Positions 44,973 through 58,298 are shown, counted from the first letter of the stretch. The stretch: 64,000 nucleotides of DNA from Riptortus pedestris (GCA_019009955.1 CM032231.1:109047001-109111000); one strand, 5' to 3'. A program made the numbers and translations. The notes: a model not told the origin generated them from the letters alone.

Positions 44973-45691
44973 ATTACTGCTGGCAGTAGTAGTATAGTTA
45001 TTATACTGTATGATACGTTGACCAATTGATGGGTAAGAAGATATGACCTGACAGTTCAACATGAATTGAACATATGCTGCCATAACTGGCTTTACATGGG
45101 AGAGATCGCCTTTCCAGTCTTACGTCCAGGACAAGTGTGCATAACGGACCCGTGTAGAAAGTTCGCTATTCATTATGATATGGGGCTAGACATTCACCTC
45201 ATGTTAAAACTGGCTACTTCACTCGAAGTCAACAGGTTTTTTACAGTGTAGGCCATAGAATATATATACTCGCATACATTTAGCTCTGGACCAGGTGTTG
45301 TCTATGAGCGAAACACGATTTACATATAAAGTAAGTTCATTTCTGCTTAAGGTATGTAAGTGATATGGTGGACATACCTGATACAATGTTAGCAGGTTTA
45401 CTCACACTGAAATTCCTTTATTGTTAGGAATATTACCAGGCATATATTTGGGGTATTTCGTCCAGAAATCAGGTGATCCTAAATGTTGAGCGTATGGTGT
45501 CAATGGCCTTTTGTCCCTGTTCCGATTGTGTTACTTCAGCGACAGATGACAGATCGCCGTCATCACATGATGAATGCGATGACATTTTGGATTACTTACA
45601 CTTGAGGTCACTGCTCTGTGAAGGTTCGTCGTGTAATGCAAGACTGTGATGCGGGTGACGTTCTGATAAATACTTATTTAAAAAAAAAAAA
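44973..45691. other. Unassigned; possible exon-like frame at about 45427-45649
   Basis: A 61-codon frame (45066-45251) and an exon-like frame occur here. The second is preceded by a pyrimidine-rich stretch and TTGTTAG|GAATATTACC, runs ~70 codons and is Asp/Ser/Cys-rich (CPCSDCVTSATDDRSPSSHD) before TGA. No domain is recognised, and the phase does not fit the 16243 donor in this frame. Confidence 0.25.
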
Positions 45692-46183
45692 CTCCGTCAC
45701 GCAGGGGCTGCGTAGACTAAGCAGATTTACCACGTGAAGTTTTACAATAGAGAAATCTGCCTAATAACAATATTAGTAGTAATGAATCTCTAAACCTATT
45801 CACGAGGGACGATCAGTGACGAAAACGGCCGCCCTAGCTCTCGGCGGAATGTCCCGAACATAGCCGACTCCTGCCGACCACACACACAATACAAATGCAA
45901 ATATCTCGCTTAATATTCAGGATACAGAATAAATGTATAGAACAATATTTATAGTAAATTTAATTTGCAATAAGATTAATTCTATACAATTTTTCGATCC
46001 GACGTATAGTAGCGGAGATATTTCGACATTTCGAAAATCCTCCCTCTAAACTCCCCCTCCCATTGGTCCGATTTCAGCCATTAACGAACTTGATCTTTCT
46101 TTTTACATAAAACGACTAAATATCGAGTTTGGTAACGATCAAACAAAAATTGCGACCGCTAGAGCGGTAACAGACAAATATAA

Positions 46184-46235
<52 letters not shown>

Positions 46236-46362
46236 TTTTGAACGGACCTCATTTTCGTCATCTACTAGGTAGGATCGATGGACATTTGAAGAAAAATTTC
46301 GAAAATTCCGTCATGAGTACAACCTCAATAGCTGATTTCCCTCAAGGGAAATCTGCTAAAAA
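45692..46362 (+). mobile_element. Family A Helentron-like element, complete
   Basis: 5' TCCGTCACGCAGGGGCTGCG follows an A-run. The C-tract block is near 46040-46061 and the TA tract near 46184-46231. The 3' hairpin is TTTCCCTCAAGGGAAA with CTGCTAAAA. Confidence 0.92.
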
Positions 46363-46834
46363 ACCAAGAAGGATTTACTAATTACCAGCAGTGAACTCTG
46401 ACATATACGGCTCTGCAATGATGGGTATTGCCATATATGAGTGACACAAGTTACTCTTTAATTTCATATGCAGTTACAAATAAGGTACTACCCATCTGCA
46501 GATGAATAAACCTCAAATGAGGCAGATTTCCTCTGAATGTCTTCCCAGTCGAGGTGGTTAAACGAATAATAGCTGTAGACAATCATAGTTACAGTTTGAT
46601 TATTTCTTTATATGTGCCACATGGTACAACACAAATTCATCATACTTATGCCACTTCAGCAGTTTCACATCTGACTACTGCACCAATTAAGTTTTGAAGA
46701 CTAAGAAATAATTCTTACAGTTTCTTCACAAGTAACAGATGTCAAACGTCCATCTCTAAGTTTTAAGGACTTGGGTGGTCCCTGAGTAGGACCGATTAAT
46801 TGCTCGATAAGTTTTAAGCCGCAATTTCCATTGT
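46363..46834. other. Unassigned sequence
   Basis: No gene or repeat family is recognised. Confidence 0.5.
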
Positions 46835-48190
46835 TTCTTTATATATTTCGTGGTATTTATGACGAAATTTTGGTAGTTTTTCAGGAGTCCATGGGGCCAT
46901 GCAAAAAAACGTTGGGTGGTACGGGTGACTTGTATTACGTAATTCTTGTTGTTCCTTTTTAATTAGTAAGTCTGTAAGTAAGTTTGTAAGATGTCAAAAT
47001 TCCATTTCGCGGTATTAATGTCAAAAATTCGAAATAATTTCTCTGGAAGGCTTAGTTCTTCTAGCTGTGTTCTCTAGAACATTAACGTTGTTCTTGGCTG
47101 TTGTGCATATTGCTTCTGAATATGTGACACACATCATACCTTTCTCTTGTGATATTTATGGCGAAATTTGGGTATAGTTTATCAGGAGTCCAGGAAGGCC
47201 CTAAAAATGAACGTTCGGTGGTTCGGGTGACTTTTATTGTGCTATTCTTATTGTTTATTTGTAAGTAGTACATTTCAGAATTCCATTTCGCTGTTTTAAT
47301 TACGAAAATTCAAAGTAGTTTCTCTGGAAGCCTTGGTTCTTGTAGTTACGTTCTTTGGAACATTTATTGGTTCGGTATGTTCTGGACTGTTTTTACATTT
47401 TTTTTGAATGTGGGACACGTCGTTACACTTCTCTCTCTCGTGGAATGTATGGCGAAATTTTGGTATAGCTGGAGATATATGGGCTCCTAAGGGATGCATG
47501 TGGATCTTTAAGGAAGATCATGTACAACTGGTTCGGTTATTCTCATTGCTTCTGTATGAGAGAGACATGACACACCTCTTTCTTGTGGTATTTATAGCGA
47601 AACTTTGGTATAATGTCACTGGAGGGAAGTGGGCCCTTAACGAAGAACATTTATGTTTTGGTGTACTCTAGGATGTTATGCCCGTTATTTGTTATTAAGT
47701 CACACCTCTCCCTTGAGGTATTTTTGGCGAAAGTTTGGTTTAGTTTCATTGGAGATGTGTGGCCCATTGGGAGGATCATTTAAGGGTTTGGTATGCTACA
47801 GGATGTTATGCTCATTGCTTCAGTATAAGTGACACCTGTCATACCTCTTCCTTGGAGTGCGAAAGTTTGATATATTGCCACTGGTGATATTTGGACACTC
47901 AAGAGAGGACATTTATGGTTAGGTATACTCAAGGATACTTTGCTTATGGCTTCTGAATATGTTACACATGTCACACAATTAGCGTAATTATGGCGTAAGT
48001 TTGGTATAATTTCAATTGAGGCTTGTGGAACATTAAGAAGGAACATTTAATGGTTCGGTACGCCCTGGGCTGTTGTGTTCATTGCTTCTGTACAAGTAAC
48101 ACATGGGACACCTGTTCCTAGTGGTATTTATGGCCAAATGGTGGTATAATTGCTCTGGAGGCCAGTGGGCCTTGAAGGTAAAGCGTATGA
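46835..48190. repeat. Diverged ~135-bp tandem repeat, about 10 units
   Basis: The motif GGTATTTATGGCGAAATTTTGG, then TCTGGAG..., CATTGCTTCTG and TGACACA recurs near 46861, 47161, 47451, 47596, 47727, 47862, 47993 and 48132; degenerate units near 47015 and 47305 fill the two longer gaps. Open frames across it come from the repeat and are not supported as genes. Confidence 0.8.
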
Positions 48191-48749
<559 letters not shown>

Positions 48750-48752
<3 letters not shown>

Positions 48753-49989
48753 CCGTCTGAATCAGACTAACCATCAATAAACGCATTATGATGAGTGGAA
48801 AAACTCCATAGGTGATAGGAATGATAAAAGCAACAGCCCTCCCAAACATGGGCGTGTATGTGGACTGTAATGTCTACTAAGCCCAATTTGTGCCTGACTG
48901 ACTTGTTGTAAGACAGAACACAGGTAAAGTGGAATAAGTTTAAGTATTATTTAATTTCTAATAAAAACGTGTCTACAGTCTATTTTTCAAACTTCCAAAA
49001 ACTGATTGTTAGTGGTTTATTCTAATTTTGTTGTAGTTGGAAATAATCATAGCAAAATTAGTAAAATACCTGAATAAGATAACTTGGAAAATTTCCAGAT
49101 ATATGCATTGATAACAGACCAATGGATCAGACAGACCTAAAACGCATATAATTGATGAAACCAATGATAGATGTATTTGGTGAGTATGAATTACTTGAAT
49201 AAAAAATCTCTTTAATTTTTCCGAAAACAAACAAACACCTGCGTGTGTTTGTGAAAAATTAATGAGGTTTTTTATTTAAGTAATTCGTACAACTATCATT
49301 AGTTTCACCAATTTATTTACGTTTTAGGTCTCGTCTGTCTCCACCACTGGGCGTTATCAAGGCTGAAATCTGTAAATCTCCTAAATTATTTACTTCAGCC
49401 ATTTTACTCAATTTGTTATTCACTCCAACAAAATCAGAATAAATTCCGAACGTGAAGTTGGAAAAATACGACCGCAGTATATAACATACATAAACTGACA
49501 ACTTCCGGCAAGGGTGGCCTCAACCTCTTATTTTGTATAATTACAATGGGTGATCTGAGATACATAACTGTAACTTAAAAAGTACGAGTTGGGTCATAAA
49601 CTCCATAATTTAGGTATATATCTCAATCAGCTACAATCAAATACTCATAATCCTGAAAAGCCTTCCCTTTTTTATTACCAACGGCACAAATTGTTACTGT
49701 AATAAATTGAGGACGTAATGGTTTCCTTTTCTAATAATAAAAAAAAAAAATTAGGAGAGTTTATTTGAGATTTAAAGCTCTTATTTCATTGTTCTTGTTT
49801 CTCGGATTACTACAATGTAACGGGAAACGTTACATAATTAAACTTGTTGAAAAAAAGAGTGCTCTGCCATTTTAATACTGCGGATTTTTCTCTAGATCGA
49901 GCCCTAGGTAATAAAGCAAGTGCAATATATTTTGAGTTTTCATAAAACTAGATCTTAGCGGTGACGTTTATGCAGATGTAGGAAGTCAG
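48750..49989. other. Unassigned AT-rich sequence
   Basis: A short inverted similarity (CAGACAGACCTAAAACG near 49129 and CGTTTTAGGTCTCGTCTGTC near 49319) spans ~210 bp and may be a decayed inverted-repeat element. Nothing else is seen. Confidence 0.4.
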
Positions 49990-50190
49990 TAATTAAGGTG
50001 GCACATATGATGGGATTTTTGAAAAAAAAAATCGATGTTACCTAGAGGACGAAAATGAGGCTCGTCGAATATGTATGTGTTTGTGTGTTTGTGCTCCAGC
50101 GGTTGTGATATTTGTTTAATCGTCAGCAAACTTAATATTTCGTAATTCGTGATGAAAGAATGATCAAGTTTGTTAATGGCTGAAATCCAT
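49990..50190 (-). mobile_element. Family A fragment, diverged
   Basis: ACCTAGAGGACGAAAATGAGG, a TG-rich patch in place of the TA tract, CTCCAGCGGTTGTGATATTTG and GATCAAGTTTGTTAATGGCTG match the 3' half of family A in minus orientation. Confidence 0.75.
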
Positions 50191-50303
50191 GAAGGAGAAA
50201 ATCGGAAATTCGCTAGTTAGTAAATGTAGCTGAATCAAGAAATATCTCTTGCTCAAGTAGAGGTTGCTTCTTGTTGTGAGAGAATTACAGAATAGTATGT
50301 GTA

Positions 50304-50735
50304 ATGACGTCATGGGTGTCGCATTGCAGCACCCATAATATTTCACAAGACATGAAACGTGTAATTAAAACACAAGTACTCAATGACTGGGCAACCGACT
50401 GGTTACAAACTGACAACAAACTCCGAGAAATCCTAGACAACCCAAACAAAGGAAAACCTCTGGAAAATCTTACCAGACGAGATGAAGTGGTGTTGACTAG
50501 TCTTAGAATCGGACATTCACTAGTTTCACATTCATACCTCCTAAACCGAAAAGATTGACCCACATACACTCACTGTAACACAGTACTGACCATTAAACAT
50601 CTCCTGACCGACTGCAGACTACGTGAACATCTCAACTCACCGAAAGACTTACACGAACTATTGACGGAAGGTAGCCCACATATAAACAAACTCTTAAATC
50701 ACTTGAAGACAATTAACATTTACAACAAACTTTAA
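50304..50735 (+). pseudogene. C-terminal tail of a non-LTR retrotransposon ORF2
   Basis: The frame reads KLREILDNPNKGKPLENLTR, RRDEVVLTSLRIGHSLVSHS, YLLNRKD, then an in-frame TGA, then PTYTHCNTVLTIKHLLTDC. This is the ending of jockey/I/R1-type ORF2 proteins: 'RRDEVVLTRLRIGHTRLTHSYLL' and a CxxC...H...C zinc knuckle, here with the first cysteine changed to tyrosine. It continues to LNHLKTINIYNKL and a stop at 50733. The reverse transcriptase and endonuclease are absent, consistent with a 5'-truncated insertion. Confidence 0.8.
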
Positions 50736-50787
50736 ACTACACCTACTCCACTCATCACTCTACGTTTTATTGCAATTATAAACAGTC

Positions 50788-51150
50788 TTTTCATTGATGA
50801 AAGTTAATAAATCAGAGCATCGTACAAAGCTGACTGACGATAATTTGGAAAATTCTTTATGTCTTTGTATCAGTGGAATTAATCCAAACATCATTGGATT
50901 AGTTTCCAAAATTCAAGTCTCATTGATTTCGGTGCCGCTATTTAACTTTTGATATTTGTAATAATTCCAAGTTTGATTTTACGATTTAATTATAATGTTA
51001 TACCTATTTTTTTTTCATTTCATTTTGTTATTTTAATCTATCGTTAAAAATTATGAACACTATTTTAAAATGCACTACTTTTAAAAGCGGCCCGCGAACG
51101 TATTTGCACACTAAACATTGGCCCACAATGCCAAAGGTAGCTCACAACTG
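50788..51150 (+). mobile_element. hAT transposon remnant (transposase C-terminus and 3' end)
   Basis: The frame 50788-50952 reads FSLMKVNKSEHRTKLTDDNL then ENSLCLCISGINPNIIGLVS, the C-terminal dimerisation-region motif of hAT transposases ('K..R..LTDENLE..L'). The following noncoding stretch (GCGGCCCGCGAAC...CTCACAACTG) matches the inverse of 61062-61130 and ends at a decayed terminal repeat near 51150. The 5' part is missing. Confidence 0.75.
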
Positions 51151-51231
51151 ATCAATATAATAAACCTATATAATAATTTTCGTCGTTTCGTCTACCTGAT
51201 ATGATAGTGCGACTGTCCACCTGGTGGAGTC

Positions 51232-51356
51232 TTTAGCAGATTTCCCTTAAGGGAAATCAGCTATTGAGGCCGTACGCTAGACGCGATTTTCGAAGTTTTT
51301 CTTCAAATTTCCATCGATCCTACCCAGGAGATGACGAAAATGAGGTCTGTTCAAAA

Positions 51357-51413
<57 letters not shown>

Positions 51414-51893
51414 TATCTGTTACCGCTCTAGCGGTTGCAATTTTTGTTTTTTCGTTACCAAACTTGATATATAATCGTTTTATACAAAAATATAGATCAA
51501 GTTCGTTAACGGTTAAAATCGCACCAGGGGGAGGGGGGGTTTAGAGGGGGAGAATTTCCAAAATTCTTAATATCTCCGTTATGTGTCGGATCGAAAAATT
51601 GTATAGAACCATTCTTATTGCAAATAGGATGTTCTATAAATGTTGGTATGTAAATTTTTTCACTATCTTAATTATTAACTCAGATATTTTCATTTTTTAG
51701 TTTCCGGTCTTCAGTAAACCCCCACTCCTACTCATCTGATATTTACAATATTCTATTATGTTATGAGATACTTTATTTGAAGCTTAAATAGCAAATATTG
51801 TTCTCGTGGAACTTTTAATATTTTACATTAATGCAAAAACGTGACGCATCTGGGAAATCTCCTTAGTTATCGCAGCCCCTGCGTGACGGACTT
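51232..51893 (-). mobile_element. Family A Helentron-like element, complete
   Basis: TTTAGCAGATTTCCCTTAAGGGAAATCAGCT opens it. It carries a TA tract (51359-51416), GGGGGAGGGGGGGTTTAGAG near 51528-51547, and the 5' end CAGCCCCTGCGTGACGGAC. Confidence 0.93.
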
Positions 51894-52439
51894 TTTTTCT
51901 TGTCCAGAAGTATTGTTTTCAGCGGCCTTAACATTGTGTCTGAACCAACATTAAGCGTTCCCTTTACAACATACCCGTTATCTCTTATTGCTAAAATGGT
52001 TGCAATGCTTTTTCAGATTTACGAATTATATGAATAAACGGCTTAATTCGTATTAAATTTAGCCGATATACGAGAACGTTTGTAGTAATACGATATTGTG
52101 TGTTGGAAATTGGGTATATATACGCGAGTGAGTTATTTTTATAAATCCTGTCAAAGCGGGAAAAGCTCTCAAGGAAATACTCTCGATTTCCTCCGTCCTT
52201 CCTTTGCAGGGCTTTAGGGTTCGTCGACCTCTTTAACTCCGATATCAACCAGCTCTGCAGTTCTAAATATACGTCTTGTATCTCTTTATAAAATTGAATT
52301 AGTTTCAATGAAAGCAGATTCACATTTTATTTATTGCGTCCCCATTTATTAGTTATTGGAATGACTGATTGCAGGCAGAAATCAATTTTTTTTAGCGTTT
52401 TCTCTGCTGCTTGACTTGTTTCAGGCTTCATTTCAGGAC
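51894..52439. other. Unassigned; holds an open stretch of ~110 codons on the minus strand
   Basis: The frame 51991-52323 (minus) lacks an in-frame ATG and any recognised domain, though it is longer than expected by chance in AT-rich DNA. It could be an exon or an element fragment; I cannot tell. Confidence 0.25.
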
Positions 52440-53960
52440 TTGCTCCATTTTCTTTTCAGTTGCTTTTTATTATAATGTTTTTGGAACTGCTGGTTAGATA
52501 GAACCATTTTTTTCGTTTTAGTCCTATACTTTAGACTCTTTCTTAGTATGAATGGTTGCAGACAAAAACTATATTCTGTTTTCAGCGCGTTTCCTTAGTC
52601 TCTTTATGAAATTGATTGGTTGCAGACATATACTTTATTACTTATCTACTGCGTTTTCTTAAACTCATTCTTGATATAGCTGGTTACTGATAGGAACGTT
52701 ATTTTCTTCTTATTGCCTTAACTCTGTGGTGTACAACAAGATTTCAATTTATATGCATAAATTGAATCATATGCATTTGTACCCAAGTGTATGTATCTTT
52801 GCTATTGCTATTAGCTTCTTATGTATGCTGCCCTGAAGGAGGAAATTACTCTGACTATCATTAGCAAAAGTACCAACTACTGCGCTTCATTTCCTATTTT
52901 TTTGTTAGAAATTTTGATCGTAATTTCTTCAATTAAGTAGTATATTCGTTTATAAAATTATTTTAGTTTATTTATTTTACTTTTGTTCTTTGTTATGTTA
53001 CATGTTCGTAATTGTCGTTATCTCTTATTTATTTATTTTGGGGCATCACTTTTGATGTGATGTCCAAAAATAAATAAATCTTAAATTCTTTTCAGCACGT
53101 TTCTATATTCACTTTGAGTGTGGTTGCAGACGGACACTTTATTTTCTATTAAGTGCGATTTCTGAGGGTAGAGTGACTGGTTTCGAACAAAAGAGTTATT
53201 TTCAATATAGTGGGTCTCCTGAGGCACTTAGAATGATTGGCTGCAGACTGACATTTTATTTTCTATTTAGTGCGTTTCCTTAGTCATTCGGAATTACTGG
53301 TTGCAAAAAGGAACTTTTTTTTTTTTTTTTTTTAAGTGCGTTTCCTTAGACGCTTGGAATGTCTTGTTGCGAATGACAAATTATTTTCTATTTAGTGCGT
53401 TTCCTGATACACTTAGAATGACCGGTTGCAATCAGACACTTAATTCTCTATTAAGCGCGTTTCCTGATGCACTTAGAATGACTGGTTGTAGATAGACACT
53501 TTATTTTCTATTCAGTGCGTTTCCTTAGACAAGTGGAATGTCTTGTTGCAGAAAGATATATTATTTCCTAATTAGTGCGTTTCCTTAGACACTTGGAATG
53601 TCTTGTTGCAGAAAGTCACATTATTTTCTATTTAGTGCGTTTTCTGAGGCACTTAGAATGACTGGTCGTAGATACATTTTATTTTCTGTTCACAATTTCA
53701 ACTTAGTCATAACCTTTCTAAGTTATGTTTCTAAGTCAGGCTGGGTGCAGACTGAAACTTTATTTTTTATATAGTTCGTTTCCTTAGGCACTTTCTTGGG
53801 TAACTGGTTTCAGACAGAAATGTTTTTTTCTTTTCAGTGGGTTTCCTTAATCCTGTTACGGAATGACTGGCCGGAGACATAACTTCATTTGATCTTAGTG
53901 CGTTCGCTTATACTTTTTCTTGGTACGATTGGTTGTTCAAAGGTACTTCAGTAATTTTGC
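52440..53960. repeat. 60-bp minisatellite with diverged flanks
   Basis: TTTAGTGCGTTTCCTTAGAC, CTTGGAATGTCTTGTTGCAG and AAAGACATTTTATTTTCTA form a ~60-bp unit. The most regular copies lie at about 53190-53700; units become less similar outward. Open frames here are artefacts. Confidence 0.85.
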
Positions 53961-54637
53961 TAAGGCGTTTCCTTAGAATTTTGTTTGTATTATTCATTGT
54001 TAAATCAGTCGTTATAACGTCATTTAATAAGTATCTTCCAGTCGTTTGTCTGAATAAAGAATCAAATGAATTGAACAAACTGATTTTTAGTAAATTGTAT
54101 AAATTATTTGTCAGTGTTATCTATCAGAATTTGATTACGAGCGATTCGTGTGTCTCGTCAGTGGCAACAGTGACATCATTCCACGGAATGACAGCTTATT
54201 TTTAACGAGGCAACGGTTAACCGGACCGAACCAGATTCTGCAAGTTTAGAACGAGAAAAATCTAAATTAATATAAACGGGATGTGGAGCTTGACAAGCGG
54301 ATTTTTTCGTGAATGATCCCCCTGTACTAACGTACAAAAATGTGTTATTTGATACAGTAACAGATCGAATGCATAACACAGTAACATGGAACACAGCCCT
54401 TTAACATCACGGATCTAGCTCGTGATGAAATCGAGAGGACTATCAGATTTTAAATAACACATAATTATCAAATAGTTTAACACTTACAATAACAAGAACC
54501 TTAAGCACAGGTTTCTTGAATATTCTTTACATCCTTACGTAGATGACCAATGATAATATCACTCCAGTGCTATTTTTCTTTTTCCTTACAAATTGAGTAT
54601 AGCACACTTAATAAAACATTAGAAATTTTTATATTTC
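53961..54637. other. Unassigned sequence
   Basis: No gene or known element is recognised. Confidence 0.5.
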
Positions 54638-55160
54638 GCCTTAAGTAAAATCAGCTATTGAGGTTGTACTCATGACTCGATTTTCAAAAAATATTTCATA
54701 TATCTGTATGTTTATACTCTAGAGGTCACAATGTTTGTTTCATAGTAAATAAATTTGATATTTATAAGTTCTTTATAGAGCTAAAGATCTAAAAAGCTGA
54801 GAAAAGACCTGCGGTGGACGAAAGACAACTCTCTAATCATGAGCCCGTTCAAAAAATGTCATATAACCGAATTTGTTGCAAATGCAGTTCTCAATAGTCG
54901 ACGTTCTATACATTTTTATCTTGAATATTAAGCAAGTTATTTGTATTATTATCTTTTCGGAGATCAGTAAACCCTCACTAATCGTCTGTATTAGCTTTAA
55001 TTAAATGAGTCACTAAAAGTCTCATTTTCAGCATTTATTTCAAGTTTTATTTACCTTAGTTTTATTTCTACGGGATAAATAAATGCTGATATGAGATAGC
55101 ATTTCATTCCAGCATGTGAGAAATCTTCTTAGTTTATGTAGCCCTGAGTAACATACCTTT
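54638..55160 (-). mobile_element. Family A element, strongly diverged
   Basis: CCTTAAGTAAAATCAGCTATTGAGG, GTTGTACTCATGACTCGA, ACTCTAGAGGTCACAATGTTTG and, at its far end, TTAGTTTATGTAGCCCTGAG outline a minus copy without TA tract or G-block. Confidence 0.7.
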
Positions 55161-55164
55161 TTAT

Positions 55165-55645
55165 CAAGTTCGTCTACGACTGACATCTGACTTTTGGGGT
55201 TTAGAGGAGGAATGTCGAAAATTCAAAATATCTCCTTTATTATACGTCGGATCGAACAATTGTATAGAATCAATAGGTAGTATAGTAAATTAAATTTTCT
55301 ATAAATGTTGTTATAAACATGATTTCTCTATCTTCAATATTAAATGAGATATTGAAATTATTTTGGACTTCAGTAAACCCTCACTTTTAATCATCACAAT
55401 TTTAAAATAAGAGAATTCATCATGAAAAGTCTTATTTTAAGCATAAATACAAAATTTTGTTTTCAACGGACTTAATAAAGGAATTGAGATACATTCCATT
55501 AGTCAGTGTGATGACGTCATCAATTTCGCTTTTATTGACCGCCCACTTTGGATTAAGGGAATATATGCTGAAATAAGATCAGTATTGTGTCATTCAAAAC
55601 ATGTCGAAAATCTGCTTAGTTTTCGTAGCCCCTGCATGGCCGACT
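55165..55645 (-). mobile_element. Family A element, 5' half, diverged
   Basis: It starts at AAGTTCGTCTACGACTGAC with TTTGGGGTTTAGAGGAGG, continues with ATACGTCGGATCGAACAATTG, and ends TTCGTAGCCCCTGCATGGCCGAC. Confidence 0.75.
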
Positions 55646-55649
55646 TTTT

Positions 55650-55848
55650 TAGTTTTGCATGAAACATTTAAATATAAATTGTGGTCGTGATGAAACAAAA
55701 ATTCCCCTCGCTAATAGACACTTATGAATATAAATTTGAAAGGATCGCATTTTTGTCATCTCTTTGGATAGGATCGATGCACATTTGAAGTAACTTTTCG
55801 ATCAATATAACGACGATATCAGCGATTTCCCTTGAGGAAAGCATTCAG
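55650..55848 (+). mobile_element. Family A 3' half, diverged
   Basis: TTTGCATGAAACATTTAAATA, TAGGATCGATGCACATTTGA and GCGATTTCCCTTGAGGAAAGC follow in plus orientation, head-to-head with the preceding minus copy. Confidence 0.7.
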
Positions 55849-57536
55849 AAGTTTGCTATTCTATACATGAATGTTTGCTATATCCTTCGATGAATGTTGA
55901 CTATTATATTGCAAGACTCCATAGCTATGTATGAATAAAATGAGAAGCCCCACCCTCATTGACTAGACCCAGAATAGTCTGAAAGGGCTGCTGCCCTTAT
56001 TAATGTAGCTACATTGAACAGCTGTTCAGAGGTATGAATGAAACTTCAATGTGCCTTTTCAATCTCTGTCTATTTCCTTTAGGAACAACCTAGAAAAGCA
56101 ATAAGCTCTTCTATAGTAGAGGTCTTCTATGGGATAGTTTCTTACTTATTTAGTTAATGGATCACCAAGAAAGTTTTCTACATATTTAGGGAGTGTTGGC
56201 ATATTTGGTTCATTAAAGGGAAGCAATGCGAATGAAGATATGGCAAAACTCTCTATACCAGATGTAATAGTAATAACATCTTTCCGTAATGGAGTTGCGA
56301 ATGACAATTTCCAAATATCATGGAATGTACGCTTTATTACGTCATTATTGTTTTTGAGCCTCCCGAAAAGTATTATGAGTAGTTTCAACGTATAGCTCAA
56401 AACCGGTCAGCCATAGAATGTTGAAATTTAGGTTTCAGAATTGTTGAACTCTCGTGTGTCAAATTGTGCACCTCCCCATATAATTAAAATTGACTCAGAG
56501 TATGAGGGGGTTGGGGAGGGTAGTTTAAAGGAAGACAAAAATAATGAAATTCAAATTTCTCCGTACCCATTGTTGATGGATATTTCACTTCATAGTAGTT
56601 CTTCATGCTTCTCAGGATTGACATCGTAATCATTTTGAATTAGTGTGGTCCTTCATTCTTTCTGGTACCTTTATTGTTGTTAGATGATTATGGGTGAACT
56701 ACTTTTCGCACTTTCAGTCGACGTTTTGGTAAAAATTAAAACTTATTCATGATATTAAAAAAAAAAAAAAAAAAAAAAAAATAGATTCATCAACGCCCAG
56801 TCCAGTTTTATTTTGCCCAGCAGGACTAAACTCGGTGTTTCTGCTTCTCTATTAAATTTGAGACATACTTAACCAAGGATGGGATTAATTAATTTAGCAA
56901 CTAGCCCCTCAATTACCAGTGTGAAAAAAAAGTGGGAAAGGAGAAAAATGTGAAAAAAGGGGGAAAAGGACAAAAATGCATAATAAAAAAAATAGATAAA
57001 TAAAAAATAAATAATAAAAAAAAATAAAAAAAAAAAAGTAAATAAATATATAAAAATAAATAATAATCAGAAAAACGGGTTGGTGTGCATTTGTCGGCGA
57101 TTTCCCATGGTCGGGGAACTTTAATACGGTTTTGCGAGCGGTGGGCATTGATGACCATGATGTTTTATGCCCAAAACCCAAACAAACAAACAACAAACTC
57201 AATTACCAGAAAATGCTGAGTGTGATAACATAGATCGTCTTCTCACTAACGGCTACACGTCAAGTTCCCACTGTATTCCGCCTACAAGAAAATATACCAT
57301 TCACAGTGAGAAGAACTCCAAGGAGCCCTGGGGCGTCTGCTTAAGACATTTTCAAGTGGAGCATCGAGTTAACGCTCTATAACGAAACACGCTTACAGCT
57401 TGACTCTTAAAGCTTGTAAATCCAGACCAATTCTTACTTAAAATGATCTCTAAAATTTGAATGATTATTTCACTAGGCTCAGTGAAATTATAATTCAAAT
57501 TTTTGTCTTGAGAAGGATCTTTGAGACTTGAGAAAG
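55849..57536. other. Unassigned; A-rich tracts
   Basis: Poly(A) lies at 56756-56781 and an A-rich low-complexity segment at 56930-57065. The segment 57075-57165 (GGTGTGCATTTGTCGGCG and on) is less AT-rich and next to the A-rich tract, so it could be the end of a retroelement, but I cannot name it. Confidence 0.4.
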
Positions 57537-57606
57537 ATGGTAACCTATGGATAACCCATTCCAATTAGCCTTAGAAGCATTAAGTGGGAGGTAATAAATA
57601 ACATTT
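57537..57606 (+). mobile_element. SINE 3'-end fragment
   Basis: GGTAACCTATGGATAACCC, CCAATTAGCCTTAGAAGC and AAGTGGGAGGTAATAAATAAC match the SINE 3' region. Confidence 0.7.
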
Positions 57607-58298
57607 CCATCTAAATCATAGTTCAGTCCATAAATTCATAATCTTTGTATCCAGTTGTACCGTTATAAGAATTGAGTTCATGTGGGTAACATTTCATAGA
57701 ATTTTTTAACTTTTTCCAGCGCAGATTCACGTATCTCTTCAGACCCTCTCAAGTCGCTGCCCAAATAGAACATACTATTGTACTACCATTTATTAAGGTT
57801 AAATGAAAAAAATAATGCACTTTTCCTTGGTCTGTCAATTCCTTCCTCTCATTTTCTTTTCGTGTTGAACTCGTGAGTCATAGATCATTCTTACCTAACC
57901 ATGTGGTGAGTTACATGTTCCACTTCCGGGCGTTACTAAAATTACTTACATACGCAGGCATAACATTCTGCAGGATGAAAAATATGGCGAATGAGTGAAG
58001 TACATCATCAAGAATCAATTTACTAATTGTAGTACAAATTACAGGTGCCAGCCATGGTTAGCCTGCAGCACGCACCATTGATCGGCGGCACGTGTTGGCG
58101 AGTGTGAGGGGCTTACGGCCTTGCTTTGCGCGTATGCCTGCTTTAGTCGTACGCCACAAGCTCATTTATAGTTCCATAGTTCTCTCTCAGAGGTCTTACG
58201 GATTTTAGAGCAAATTTTGCCTTATGTGAAATCTGGTATTACGGTTTCCTTCAAAATTTCTCTGTAGTTCCACAAGCCTAAAAAGCATCCATATGAAA

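Noticed and set aside
51991..52323. 110-codon minus-strand open stretch
   Set aside because: It has no in-frame ATG and no recognised domain. It is reported as unassigned rather than as a gene.
56909..57202. 97-residue minus frame (GFGHKTSWSSMPTARKTVLKF...)
   Set aside because: Half is a poly(A)/(AAAT)n tract read as Phe/Ile/Tyr. The rest looks like a retroelement end rather than a host protein, but I cannot name it.
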